From Darksidea phi (taxonomy: Eukaryota; Ascomycota; Dothideomycetes; Pleosporales; Lentitheciaceae): 64,000 bases of DNA. Within the stretch, counting starts at the first letter, position 1. Each line of letters opens with the position of its first letter. Positions 51,748-63,926 of this stretch are shown here, piece by piece. The stretch is from the NCBI GenBank assembly GCA_030770425.1, contig JASJFT010000172.1:35112-99111 (forward strand). Reading direction: 5' to 3'. The position numbers and the translations under genes are program-made. Below the pieces are notes generated by a model, which ran no database searches, was not told where the DNA came from, and saw nothing but the letters and a program-made list of their open reading frames with translations.

Positions 51748-54700
51748 TCATATCATGATCCACTCCTCCTCTCCCTCCTCCTCCTCCTCTTCATTTTGGG
51801 CATTGGCCACGTTCAGCCTGTGTTCTTCATGTTCTTTCCTCTTTCCAGATTGCTTTGCTCTTGAGCGCATGTTCGCTCGAGTCTTTCCAATGTTCTTACT
51901 TTCCCTCTCCTTTTGGACAAGACCACTATATTCATGCCCTTGTCTACGATCCAAATCAGAGCAGTCGCGTCGAAGATGTTGAGTTAAAATATGAGACACT
52001 TTGTGGGCTAGACTCTCGTTGTCGGGATCCTTACTTTTCACTAGGTACTTAACCATGGCCTGCCACTGATTTGTGGAATAACTTTTGAAGATGTCTGGCG
52101 ACTTTATCACCACCAGGAATATAGGGACGAAGATATTATGCAATTTCTTTAGTTTGACGGCGAGTTTCTGAGTAGACTCGAAGAGGGCTTGTTCCAGCGG
52201 GTGGTCTTGGAGCGTAACTACATGTTGAAGGAGGAAGGTCAACGTGTCTCTCCGGTCCTGGAGAGATGGTACGGTAAAACAAGTATGCTCGAATTGAATC
52301 TCTGACTTAGAGCCGCCCCAGGATTGGAGGGCCTGATCCACCAACCTGGTAGCGCTTGCTGACACCATTTCAGGAGAGGATTTCAGGAACTGATAGAAGC
52401 CTATTCGGGCGGCAAATTCGAGCAAGGTTTGTGGTCTGTGCCCTTCACCCAGGAAGCCTTCTTGAAACCATGTCACATGTTCGTAATACGTCATAGTCCC
52501 GTCGAGCGCGGCAAGGTAGGCGTTGAGCCGTTCTCGCGACTCCGCAGGTGCCGCTCGATAGAGTTGCAGCATGTACTCGAGGTGATCTTGGATCTTGTGG
52601 CCGTTCAGTCTGATCTCTGCGGACGTTTTTAAGCGACAAAGAGAGGCAGCCATGAGATTTTCGTAAGGATTAAACGTGGGGCTAACCAACTGCTGCAAGT
52701 GTAAAGCAATATCGTCAGAATTCAAGTACTCCGCCACGGTGCGATGTAAATAAGTGACCATGGAGTCCAAATAATCGTGGAGGGGATGGTCCTCCAATGG
52801 TGGTATATCTCGAGGGTGGTCTTCTACATCCTGGTAAGAAGGCAGGATCCCAAAGGCAGGCCGGACCTCAAGCAAGCCACAACAACGACTTCGAACGCGC
52901 GCTGAGGTCTGTTCATGGTACCATGCTATGGTCGATAAGGTTTTCGTATCTGCTGGAGTGATGCCCAGCTTAAGACTAGACGACGGTGGCTGGAGTGCGA
53001 AGTAAAGCGTCACCGTGGGTAACGCCCGTTTTGTGATGACTTGCGCACTCGCGACGATTTGAAAGACCTCGGCGGCTTGGATCTGATGTTCGGGCGACGC
53101 TCGGGATAACATATGTCGGTAAAGTGTTCGGAGGTCGCCAGGTAGGGACCGTAGCTTTCTGCGTAAATCCTCGATTGTGTCACCATTCTCCAGACCCTGA
53201 ACTAGAAGCCACACTACAAGTTTTACCCAGAGGAATACTCCATCAGCCTTTTTTTTAATCTCGGAGATGATCGCTTCAGCGACGAAGGGGTCGTTCTGCG
53301 ATAGCTGAACCATTTTTGGATGAGACGAAAGCTTGCCCTGGACAAAGGTTTCCATATCCTTCATAGTCAAGTCCTGGAGTCGAATATTAGAGCACCCGTT
53401 GAAGGTTTGTAAGCAAGCATTGATCGGTCGGCTTGATACTACAACTTTCACTCTCGCCGAGGCTAGCGATCGGACAAAATCTGCAATGTCTTTATGGTCA
53501 CCCTCAAATTCGTCGACGCCGTCGATGAAGATTGCCAGCTTGAGTGAAGAGTCCACAGTCTGCAAAAGAAGTTCCCATGCATGCTTGAGTTCTGTGTAAG
53601 TTGGCTCGTCCAGCAGATCATCTGGTGTGTTGTATATCTCTGGGAACACGGCCTGGATAAGCTCAGGTCGTTGGCTCAGTATCGCCTTCAAAAGACCCCT
53701 TAGCAATCCCGATCTACTCTTCTGCAGTGGAGTGCCTAAGTTCCAGAGGAAGAACTTGGCCATCACTAATGTGCTATTGTCCGACGCTGCCCATTCGCTC
53801 AAAATGTCTTTGGTGCACTCATGGTCCACAATGAATTTCATAAGCGTAGACTTGCCGCTACCTGCTTTTCCGTTGATAAAGTAGGGTGCCGAAACATCTT
53901 CTTTAAGATGCACAGTAAAATCGTCCCAAGTTCCCACAGCGACAGGCTTCTTGAAGATCCAGGAGTATGTTTCTTGATAGGCGAGGGGTATCTCGTTGTA
54001 CCGCCATGATATCTGGCGGAAATTCAGCCACTGTAGGATGGCAGAGTTTGAGTTCGCTGTATTGCTATGCCGGCGCTCCCTGACGCTCGTGGTATATTGT
54101 TGCAATTGATAAGAAAGCTTGTCCAGTTTCAACGGAGTCCCCGAATGGATATTATCGGATAGCTCTCGGATCGCATCCTGTAAGGTGGCATCGTTTACGC
54201 TTCGCTCATGTTGCGACTGATCGAGACGCCGAATAATTTCCTCGTGATTCGTGGTGGCCGACGCCCGAAAAGCCGAAATCGTTGCAAGCGTCAAAGCATT
54301 TCGTAGTTTCTCAAGTTTCGCGGAGAAGTCTTCAATCTTTTTCTGTTTGAACTGGAGCTTGATGCTTGTAGCCAGATATCTACTCCTTCTGCGATCCGGG
54401 GACGCAGTGCTACCTATCAAGGTGTCGATGTAACTGATAAATTGCTGCCCAGCAGTTCGACAGTCGCCAGCGGTCCCGATAAGATTCTGATCCAAGGTTA
54501 GACCAAGTAAGCGATCAGTTTAGCGACCAACCTGTTCCTCTGGCGCGAGCGACGTCTTCATGGAGCTTGTGCTTAGGCATTGTTCAATTGAATCCGCTTG
54601 CTTCACCAAATTCTCGGCGAGACGTCGCAACTCCGGAAGTGAGCGAGGTGATCCAGTGTCGCGGATAGATTTCGCCTCTTGTATTAATATACTAGCCTGC

Positions 54701-54753
54701 TGCACGAACTGTGCGATATTTGCGGTAAGGCCGACCGCAACGAGCGCTTCCAT
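51748..54753 (-). CDS. NACHT domain NLR-like STAND protein
   Basis: Exon 1 54532-54753, 45 bp intron (GTTGGT...TCTAACC...ATCAG), exon 2 51748-54486; 986 residues. The N-terminal ~180 residues form a helical effector/adaptor-type region (MEALVAVGLTANIAQFVQQA start, common in fungal NACHT proteins). Walker A GKAGSGKST is at about 280-288, Walker B LAIFIDGVDEF at about 391-401. Sensor-like VVVSSRP and a winged-helix region (ADGVFLWVKLVVWLL...LRSLPGDLRTLYRHML) follow. The C-terminal ~400 residues lack recognisable ankyrin, WD or TPR repeats and end in a basic then Glu-rich tail (NEEEEEEGEEEW). Fungal NLRs mediate heterokaryon incompatibility and innate responses; this one's ligand is unknown. Confidence 0.9.
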
Positions 54754-55723
54754 AATGTATCAGCTAGCAAAGCCAAGCGGGGTAAGGCTGAACACTGCCC
54801 GATGGGTACGCGGTTGGATGTACGAGGTAGACGATCGAGCTCATTAAACAAAGAAGCTGTTTTGATTTCAGGTCGGTTAAGGGTCGCTCGCGCATGATGT
54901 GAGAGCTGAAGGCTTTGGTTCGGAGAGCAGATACTAGCTGGGTGTGGCTTAGACGTCTTAAACCATTGGATGTAGCTGAGGCTCAGATACGCTGACAAAG
55001 ACAGGGGCCCCACTTGCGCTCCCTCACCAATAAACCGTCTAACAGACACGTTCAGGTCCAAGATAACACTCTACCCTCTTCAATCTCAATATCAAAATAT
55101 CAGTATATCCAGGTTTATCCACCGCGGTTAGAGCTCAGTAGAGAACGTTATATCAAAGATTTAAAGCCTGACCCTCGCACTTCCCAAATACCAAACCTCA
55201 AACGTCATCCACCGCTCATTGCATGATCTTTGTTTGTCAGTCGTGGATGTTAGATTTATCGGCAACTGCAGGCATTCATGTCAGAGCAAGAGGAACCTTT
55301 CGCGTGGTTTGAGAGCGATTTCTCAGAACAAGACGGCGTCTCCGCAGAGAACGGGAACAGTAAGCATGCGAACTGATGTAAGAGGAGGCGATTGTTGTTG
55401 GGTAAACAAGATGTGATCACGGAGAAAGATCATCACCGCTAGGAGAGGAGATTGAGAATATGCTGGGGGCTCTTCAACTCATCTAGTCCGAATCGGAATA
55501 CCAACCGAATTCCATAGATGGCGGAGTAAAGAGAGGTTGGGTACCGGCTGGCACTAGGTGTGGTAAACATTGAATGCGAGTGGTGAAAGGCTGATAAATA
55601 ACAGTGTACGCTGCAATAGATGTAGGCAAGAACAGCATGTTCATTCCTACATAGACAATTCTACGCCTTTATAGGTAGATAGAGTATATTGAGGCTTCGA
55701 TCCAAATCCCTCCAATGCACTAT
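54754..55723. other. Intergenic, no gene seen
   Basis: 970 bases between the NACHT gene's 5' end and the methyltransferase gene's 3' end; short frames only. Confidence 0.55.
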
Positions 55724-57528
55724 TCAGCCCTCCACATCTTCCCTATCGGTTGCCTCCTCTACACCACCTCGCGTACTACCCATATCGTCCGTCGTTTCTT
55801 TTGAGACAACACTGGGTTGAGCTGGCGCGGATAACTCACTCTGCGTCGCTGTAACTCGTGGCTCATCATCGACCGTAGTAGCTGAACTGCGTGACGTGGG
55901 ATTGAGAATCTCTTCCATACTGAGCATCGACTTGCGGGTGTCGGAAGAAGCTGTGGGTGGTAGAGACGGCGAACTCTCCATTGTTTGTAGACGGGGCGGC
56001 GAGTTCAACGACAAGTCAGCCGTAGGGTCGATCAAAGTGCCGTGCGATGGAACACTTGCAGCGCCAGCCGTAGGTGCAGCTTCAAAATTCTGATCGTCTT
56101 GCACCCCTGAGCCCTGTGATGCGTCGTCTGCCTCAAGCGATTCTTCCTCGTGATTATCCCGGTACTCGTAACTTGCGGTAGTTGCATCCTCCGGTTTACG
56201 CGCAACCCAAAAGTACCTCAAAGCTGTTAGTATTTCACAAGGCGCCGTAGACTTGTTATAACTTACAGGTTCACATAGAAGTGCCTCTTTTTCTCCTCCC
56301 TTATCTCCCTCCTGCACTCCGCCAAAAACAACTCGACCTCCTCTCTCGACCATTTCAGCACCCTTGTAAAAAGCCCCAGCACACTGCCTGGTAGAAAGTC
56401 CATGAAATCTTCGAAAACGTAGTAGCCCAACAACTTATTCTTTGCGCCCTTGGCCCACTTGCCTATTGGCCACTTGACGTTCTTCCGTTGGATGTCGACG
56501 AAGCCCGCGGTGCGGAGTTTTGAGGAGAAGTTGATGGGTGCCATTCCGTCAAGTCCAGTTTTTGCAGCTGCTTCCAGTAAAAGGCTGCCCCAACGAAGGA
56601 TCGGCGAAGTCTCTGGTGTAAGAGATGAGTCCATGCAGCACACAGGAAAGGATATTTCTTGGCACTCAAGGTAGCCGCCTGGTTTGAGATTGCTACGCTG
56701 CCATCAGTGACTGATCACCGTTGAGAAGGTAGGTTAAACCTACGTATAGCTCTGTTGGAACAAGCGCTCCCAGTCTTTGATGGCTACTACAAGAGCGCGG
56801 GTATGGATGTAGTCGAATTTGTTGCGGAATATCCAGTCCGCATCCGCATCGTCAATTAAAAATGAGCAGTTGGGTGGTACGCTATTCCGGTCAGTGTAAT
56901 CACCCGTAGGATCTGCGGGTTAAAACTGACGACGTAGGTTGAATCGGGCTATCTATGTCAACACACATCCGTAGAGCGAGAGCGCAAATCAAACCTGAGA
57001 TCGGTCCCTATGACCGTAGCGGAGGGATGCTCATCTGCAAATTCGATGGTCCTACGAAGTGAAAGTCGGCGTCAGGCTTGCCTCTAAACAGGTAGTTGAG
57101 GTTGCAATCATATGGGACTTACCATATGCCGGTACCGCAACCGATATCGAGAACATGTTGAATATCTTTCCGTATTGGCGCACAGTAGAGCTTGCCGTCT
57201 AAGGTCAATCGGAAAGCTTGGTGTTGCAAATCTGAATGGTAGCAACGGTGAGCGATAGCTAAGAACAAAACGTGCTATGACTAGGGAAAATGAGATCTAC
57301 ATACCAAGTCGATCTTTCTCGATCTAAAGAAGAGCTGTCAGATTTATCTATACCGTGAAACGTAGGGTCGACGTCCGTACCTCATCGTTTGGGAGTGGGT
57401 ATTCTGGTTTCTCGTCAGCCAAAAGTGTTACGTGGCGCAAACTAACCCCGCTTACTCCCTTCAGCGTAGGCGTGATACCGCCTCCCATTCTCATATCTGA
57501 AATTGTACACGCTGGAGGTCGCCGACAT
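55724..57528 (-). CDS. LaeA-like SAM-dependent methyltransferase, nine exons
   Basis: Exons: 57456-57528, 57381-57403, 57305-57323, 57123-57231, 56995-57051, 56931-56948, 56744-56881, 56267-56692 and 55724-56216. Introns are 46-73 bp and every junction keeps frame; 451 residues. Splicing through three micro-exons (23, 19 and 18 nt) rebuilds the conserved series YENGRRYHAY, KYPLPNDEIEKDRLDLQHQA, then LDIGCGTGIWTIEFADEHP (SAM motif I), GTDLSPIQPTSVPPNCSF, FDYIHTRALV, NLKPGGYLECQE and HFYVNLYFWVARKP. This is the TAM/LaeA-like class; LaeA itself regulates secondary metabolism and development, but most paralogues are uncharacterised. The last ~150 residues are an acidic, Ser/Thr-rich disordered extension (YEYRDNHEEESLEADD) not typical of the class. 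The start ATG 57526-57528 gives MSATSSVYNFRYENG. No biosynthetic cluster lies beside it. Confidence 0.87.
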
Positions 57529-58806
57529 CGTGTATCTGCAAACGGCACGTCAATCGCAATCCCTTAAGCGTTAGGGGCTAACATACGTAGATTGATTGTC
57601 GCCTAAGGCAGAGTCGCGGTCGTCGCTCTACGCACGATAGCGCAGTTAGCTACCAGCCTCTCGCGCCCCGCCTTATCTATATACGCAGTAGGCCAAGCCT
57701 ACAGCGGAGCACTCACATCCACTTCGAGAGAAGGGCCGCTGCTATGTATAGTGTCGGACTCTCCCTCGTCGTCGGCGCCCGCGTGGGCATACTCGTTGGA
57801 CGTACACATGACCGCTCAAAGCACAGCGGAAGGTCGAACAACTAAAAGCTTGTCGCCGCAAAGTGAAAAAGACAGAAGGCTTACGCCGCGAAGCTAGCCC
57901 TATATCTGCCACAGCCGGGGAAGGCGTGGCAGCGCCGTATCGTACGGCTTTGCACCAGCCCGGGGGTAAGCCAGTCAAGCTACTAGGCGACCGAGCCTCT
58001 GGTAACGAGGAGTGATCACGGCCCGGCAGAAGTCAAAGGCAAGTAGCTGAAAACGCATTGACCAATCTTATGGTGGGGGCATGTCTGGAAATACGAGAGA
58101 GGTATTAGATGAAAGATGGGGTGCGGCGGCTCAATTCCACAATTGCCGGGGGTTCACGAGCCAGATGCTGCTATTTTAAATCTTGCAGGGCTTACACGTG
58201 GAGCTGCACTTCGGATTGCGCGATGATGAGACTCTTATCGTAGGTTCCCATGATAACCCTTCTCGGCCGTCCGGCCACCCGTGATCGCGAAAAGCTGGTC
58301 ATCTTAATCTTTTAGGTGTTGACGCTCCAATTTCCGTGACGGCAAGATATTGCTGCCCGCCCCTCTTGCTGTGCCGCATGAAAATTATCTCGGAGTCTTC
58401 ATCCGCCTTGCTAAAAGTGCCTTGGCATATTGGCATGTGCTTTTAGTGTCCAGAGCCTCGAAGGCGCAACGGACCAGGTCTTTCATTCGTACAAAATCCG
58501 GAGCGGGCGGGTAAATCGCTAGCCGCGCTTAATTCGGTCTGTATCCGGCGTTACTGCATAGCCCTGCGAGTGACAGTGTGGTAGGATTGCAGGACTTAGA
58601 TCGCCTCTTGTCATAATGGCATTCTGTGGTAGCATTCGTACGATATGTATGACGCCAGAATGGGAATGTTGGGACGATTGGTTATCTATTGACGGAAAGC
58701 TTTCTGATTCTCTAACTCAGCCGATCGACCCGCGATGACGAATTCATGACATCCTTCTAGATCTAACGACCTTTTGCGAGCCTCGCGAGCCGTTCAGGTC
58801 TAGCTC
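57529..58806. other. Intergenic, no firm gene
   Basis: 1.28 kb. A Lys/Arg-rich plus-strand frame at about 57812-58014 (KAQRKVEQLKACRRKVKK) resembles the basic tail of pogo/CENP-B-type transposases but is too short to call. Confidence 0.45.
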
Positions 58807-59502
58807 TCAGTGCTGGTCTTCGTTTCTTCCGCTCATATGACCCATTGATCTCCCTTTATCCGCACTTCTTGCAAAGCTCCACTCTGATGCGTCATCACGT
58901 ACGCGGTCTTGGGTTTCAGTAGGTGTAAGCGGACCATCCCTCAGCTGTGTTTCAATTCTCGGTTTCTTGCCAACATACCCGGTAGCTCGCGCGCTCGGCT
59001 CGGTCTCCACCAGCTTCCTCTTCGTCGGCTGCTCGACTTCGAGGCGTCCGTTTCGTGGCGCCCCATGAAGCCCCGCAAAAGCGCGTGGCTGCACGTAACG
59101 TCCAGAACGGCCCCCGAAAGCATCTGGCCGAGGTGGCTCTTCGTCTCTGAGGCATCGCTGGTTCTCTCCTCCGCGTTCAGATGACCAACGTGCTTGTACG
59201 CCCTCGTTCAACCCACCCAGATTGCCCACTCGGCCCTCACCTCCACGAACGCGTTCCTCCTCCTTCTTCTGCTCCTCGAATTCGCGTCGTGCACGAGGTG
59301 CATCCCTAGGATGGTACGGCTTCCCCCCGATCCACACGCTCCTCACAGTGTCTGCGCTTCCGAGCGCTCCTGCAAGTTCAATCTTGCCCACCGCAATCGA
59401 CCATTCCTGCAACTTCGCGACAGAGGCGAGGGCACCGTCCGGGGCGGTTCGATCTTCTGCCTCTTCCCTTGCCTGAAGCACTTGGCCGTAGGGTTTTGGC
59501 AT
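58807..59502 (-). CDS. Hypothetical basic, disordered protein
   Basis: 231 residues, single exon, ATG at 59500-59502. The first 65 residues have hydrophobic periodicity and may fold (LASVAKLQEWSIAVGKIELAGAL, VRSVWIGGKPYHP). The rest is Arg/Glu/Gly-rich with a charged helix (RREFEEQKKEEERVR) and nuclear-localisation-like clusters (TKRKL, GKKPR). No family recognised. The conserved-looking N-terminal block and intact frame favour a real gene. Confidence 0.5.
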   Translation of the reverse strand: MPKPYGQVLQAREEAEDRTAPDGALASVAKLQEWSIAVGKIELAGALGSADTVRSVWIGGKPYHPRDAPRARREFEEQKKEEERVRGGEGRVGNLGGLNEGVQARWSSERGGENQRCLRDEEPPRPDAFGGRSGRYVQPRAFAGLHGAPRNGRLEVEQPTKRKLVETEPSARATGYVGKKPRIETQLRDGPLTPTETQDRVRDDASEWSFARSADKGRSMGHMSGRNEDQH

Positions 59503-60495
59503 GGTTCCGTTGCGTAAGGTAGGGATAGGCGCGGAGAAGATGGTGGGTATCGTGGGGTGTAGTGTGTTTCTAGTCGCTTGACGGATAGGTCTAGAAGGAC
59601 AAGTTAACCGTGATGTAGTGAAGGATTTCGGCGTGGGGGTTAGGCCGGTAGTTGTAGGTATCGTGGTAAGTACTTGGCGGTGCTAGTGAAAGAGGAAGGG
59701 TCGTTCGGTCTGCGGCCCGCACTACAAGAAAGGCGATATTGGTGAAAGAACAGAGCGAAGGCCAGCGACAACAAGCCCAGAATGAAACAGCCTAATAAGC
59801 CCGAGTAGTCTCAATTTCAGGAGCGCCAACATTATCACCAGAGATGTCGTATAATTATCCAAATGCTTGTTGAACAGCGTATACTTTGCGGTATTCGCGT
59901 AGATAAAGATATCCATACAGTCATATTTCAGAAGCTCATATACATCGTGCTAGCAGACAGCAACCTCTACCTCTGATCAAATTACTAAATTAAATAATTT
60001 AAGCTAGTATTTTATATTAAAGGCTACCAGGACATGTAGTACATAAGTACATAGAACAACAATATAGCTCTGGATACGTGTTCTAGTGTAGAGATTTTTA
60101 ATGTAGGGGACTGGTGTGCAAGGACCTATGCTCTAATACTGTACACCCTTCAGTTCAAAGGTACACAGTATTGATACTCAACAGAGTTAGCATGTCGTGC
60201 TATATCCTCACTTCTCCACTTGCACTCGCGTGAAGAAATGATCTCTGCGTATGCGATTCATTTCGAAGCATGTGTGTGGAAGCGTCGGCGTTGAGTAAGA
60301 TAGGAACACTGAATTTACATGAAGTGATGGAGATCAAGAGAGCTCTTGATTGCGCTATGCTAATGCTATGCTAAGTGACAACAATGCTTCCAGTCTAAAC
60401 CAACACATGCACGCTTTGATCTCATCGCTAACCTGACAAAAGGAACGCTTCCTTGTTATGATCCATCTCTTACCCTAACCGTCATGCAACAAGCA
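59503..60495. other. Intergenic, holds repeat copy C2
   Basis: No gene seen; contains the dispersed repeat 59918-60150. Confidence 0.55.
59918..60150 (+). repeat. Dispersed repeat, copy C2
   Basis: Partner of 20741-20950 in the same orientation, with the shared blocks listed there. Both copies are AT-rich and diverged, as expected of old non-coding elements. Confidence 0.7.
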
Positions 60496-61775
60496 TCAGT
60501 TCATGATCCTGCGCCTCCTCCCACTATCAACACTCACGGTGTTATCTGGCCCGATGGAGATGCTCAGACTGGAACTCGAATCGCCGTCCTCCGATCCACC
60601 TCTTCGTCGCAGTGCAGCACCTTGCGATTTGCTCCGTTCGGGCTGAATGACTAGCCATGTTGCTCCACCATCGGCGTCCTCTTGCTGCATGAGCTGTAGA
60701 GCTCCTGTCCCGTTGCGGCCGCGAGGTCTTGGTGACTTCGGTGAGGGCGGAGGAAGGAATAGAGTGATGAATCGCGTTATCTTCAGAGGAAGGGCTGTTA
60801 TGGTGGCGGGAAGTGGGAGAGTTTCGATGAGGGTAACCTTATCGAGAGGAAGAGTTGAGAGGAGAGACGCGGGGACGTCGGCTGGGGAGCAGGCCAGGAT
60901 GACGTGCCGCAGGTGGGTGTTCGATGCGTAAAATGAGAGGTTCTCTGGTGTAATGTGAGACGCGAACACTGGAGTTAGGATGAAGGGACTGACCTCTAAC
61001 TTTCCTTGCCGAACCACCCTCCTTTCCGACACCCGTATCAACAAAGTCAAAACTGGATATCCGCCCGCAAAAACCGGTTGCAAATGCGCGAAGCTGACCC
61101 AGATTTCTGACTTTATCTTGTCGGACGAGGTAGTTTGCCATACCCTCGAGATTGGCATATACCCGTACAACAACATCCAAGGTATCGGCATCTTCAAATT
61201 GTGGTCGTAGATACTCTCGCGTTCGTATAAGTAGCTCGTCCGCAAGCGCTTCTCCGCCTTGGGCTCGCCGTGTTATGTATTTGTCTTGGAACTATAGATA
61301 GTTAGTAAGAGTGGTGCGACATGTTGCAGCCAGAACACAAACCAAAAAGCCATCGGCATCAGCATCGATGAGAACGAGCACAAAAGGCCGCCGTGACTGG
61401 ACCCTGGTAAGTAAGAGAAACCACATAATGTCACATGGCATCGAACCTGCTTCTGTGCCAATGCATTCTCTCGCTCTTTTGCTTCTACAACCTCAGATTG
61501 CAGCGTCCGCCGAACATTTTGCTCAGAGTTGAGGTCAAGTTCCGTCTGTGCGAGCTTCGCTTCGGTCTTTTCGAGCTTGTCTAGCAGTTCCTATCATGCC
61601 CAAATGGAGTCAGCCCGGTCCCTTCAGAGCCCCGACGACTCACAGCTACCGGGGAAAGGAACAGTCATACCTCTATCAGCTCAAATCTCTTCTCCTCCAA
61701 AATTTTAAACTGTGCTAGCCGCTCACGATACGTCGTGGGGGGTGGCGGTGGTGGGGGTGCTGGTGTGTCTGCCAT
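60496..61775 (-). CDS. DUF7923-like fungal protein without CCCH fingers
   Basis: Five exons: 61671-61775, 61447-61590, 61343-61396, 60994-61291 and 60496-60944. Introns are 80, 50, 51 and 49 bp; the third has a perfect TACTAAC branch site. 349 residues. N-terminal Pro run (DTPAPPPPPPPTTYRERL), then a coiled coil of about 60 residues (EEKRFELIEELLDKLEKTE...). The core follows: FVLVLIDADADGFLFQDKY (acidic strand), GGEALADELLIRTREYL, LDVVVRVYANLEGMANYL, LRAFATGFCGRISSFDFVDTGVGKE, NTHLRHVILACSPAD, and KITRFITLFLPP. This order is that of a fungal family often fused to CCCH zinc fingers; none are seen here. The acidic D-x-D-x-D strand suggests a metal-dependent NYN/PIN-like fold (inference). The C-terminus is disordered and basic. 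Confidence 0.8.
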
Positions 61776-63924
61776 GTTGCTGTTTAAATCACGAAAATCT
61801 GGGGCAACCTTGCATTTAAACAAATTTAGCGCATGATTTGGGTTTCGCGCGGCGTGTTGGGTCTAGGTGGCTTTGCATGCAGGTAAAGTGCGGTGACCCG
61901 GTGATGATTGGGGTGTTCAACGTAGCGGCTTCTGATTGGCTCACGAAGCGGAGTTGGGCATGTTGATTCGATGCCTTAACGTGGAGCTGACCGGATGAGA
62001 GGACGGAGGCGGAGGCGAAAATGTGCTGGCGGGTGACATGGAAGGCGGATTTGGTATCACGGAGCGGGCCGCGAACTGGTTTGAAGCGGAGCAATCTGGA
62101 GTTGAGCATCAGTTGTTCCAGCTGCACTTGACGATGCCAATGTAGCGCCAGTGTTTCCACGATCAAAGCGAGCGTTTAAGAATTGGACTTCGTAGAGGCT
62201 TATAATGTGTAGGGACAATGACGCGAGGTAGCTATTGGCCCGAGAGACATGTCGCCTGCTACATGCTTGATGCGCGCCTTGTAGATAGAACGAATGTGAT
62301 ATTTAGACATAGCTTAGAAAGAAAATTTGCTGTAACACTGCCAAATGCGGCTTCGTCAAACTTGGGCAGCCAGTGTGCTCTCTCGAATGGTATGCAGGTG
62401 GAAGAGGCGAGTTGGCTGCGATGAAAATGCAAATGTGAAGAGGCGATTGGACCAGTCAGTCGATTGGGCCGCTAGAAGTCCGTTTTCAGTGCGTCGAAGA
62501 TCTCTCTACGTTGATTTGTGACAAGAGGAAAATCTTCCACTTCGCAGTACACCAGAAAATGAACATGGAAGGGTGAGGGCGAGACGTGACAGGAAGTTTC
62601 AATGTCGTGCGATGACGCGGGCGGAGAAGACGGCTAGCCCATCATAGACTAGTGAAGCATGCTAAAACGCCCAGGTATCGCCTCGCCTTCCGTCTGTGTT
62701 TCTCTTGCGGCCAATCATCCACCACTTTCTCTGGACTGAATTTATCGATCCTGTTTGAAGGCAATGAAAGCATATCGCATCGTATAACAAACTTAATGAT
62801 CCTTTGACCGGCGGTTGTCCCGGAAAACACGATGACTTTAATGCAAACTGAGTATATCAATCGGCTCGTTGAGTTGGCTTGGCGCGCTCGTATCCAGACA
62901 TCGTCGGAACTCCACAGGAGGTTCCCTTCCGGTGGCACAATCGTTAGAGTTTGACACTGGATCCTCTACATTCATTGAGCTCGGAGATCGTGAACTTAGA
63001 TTAAAATACGACATAACGATGAAGTACGCTTCAAAAGGTTGAGACCGAGCAGCTTCGCAGCAGAAATGGCGGATGAAAAGCCAAACCGTTAAGCACTTCC
63101 AGTACAGATTCTAGCATCACGCTCATTACGAAGGTTTCCGCTAAAGCTTCATAGGGTGTTAAAGTTCACCAGTTGTTACAGAAGACGAAACCTAAGCCAC
63201 AGCTCATGCGGAGATACCGGACGCTTTAATGTGCGAGGACTACACACCAGCCGTCCACTTCCGACTGAACAGCGTACAGGAAGCACCAAATCAACTGCCT
63301 ATTAGGATATCCATCTTGTAGTCCACAAACTCGGCATAACTGTTCCATTGGACATTGACACGGCGGCATCAATTTTGATGGTGCCAGATACTACCTAGCC
63401 TCGTCCGGACTAGCCGAGCACGCTAACTAATCTTGATGTTGGCTCCCAATCAACGTTCGCGCCTTTCAGTTTCATCACATTTCCATCCCGAAAGCTCAGC
63501 TAGGACATTTTCTTTTTCAAAATCAAGCTATTACATTCGTAATCGATCCGCTCGGACCAGTCTTGCTCACTCGAGTTTGTGAGCTTGGCCACGTGTATGA
63601 TCGAGGCCACGGAGCCGCATGGGGTTGGGCCACCTCAACATTAAGCTTGGAACACTATAGCAATGGCTACTAGACGATTTATAAGTATCATTTGCGCCGT
63701 AGATACGCATCTACTAGCGTGGCCACGAAAATATGACGGCCTGCTCGGATACTCACATGTACAACCCTTGATCCCATATCGTGGCGGGGAGGATGGCATG
63801 CTAGATACATGAGCAACCTTTCGGAAACTATGCGGTCCATCTCAAGCAAGAAAGAAAATTCAGCGAGTCCTCCAACCAAACACTCAGACTGTCGCCACCC
63901 CAACACCCTCATTCTCGTCAACCT

Positions 63925-63926
<2 letters not shown>
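61776..63926. other. Intergenic, no gene seen
   Basis: 2.1 kb of DNA with short, unsupported frames on both strands and no recognisable element. Confidence 0.5.

Noticed and set aside
57816..58014. Basic transposase-tail-like frame
   Set aside because: About 66 codons, preceded by a stop and with no catalytic or DNA-binding motif.
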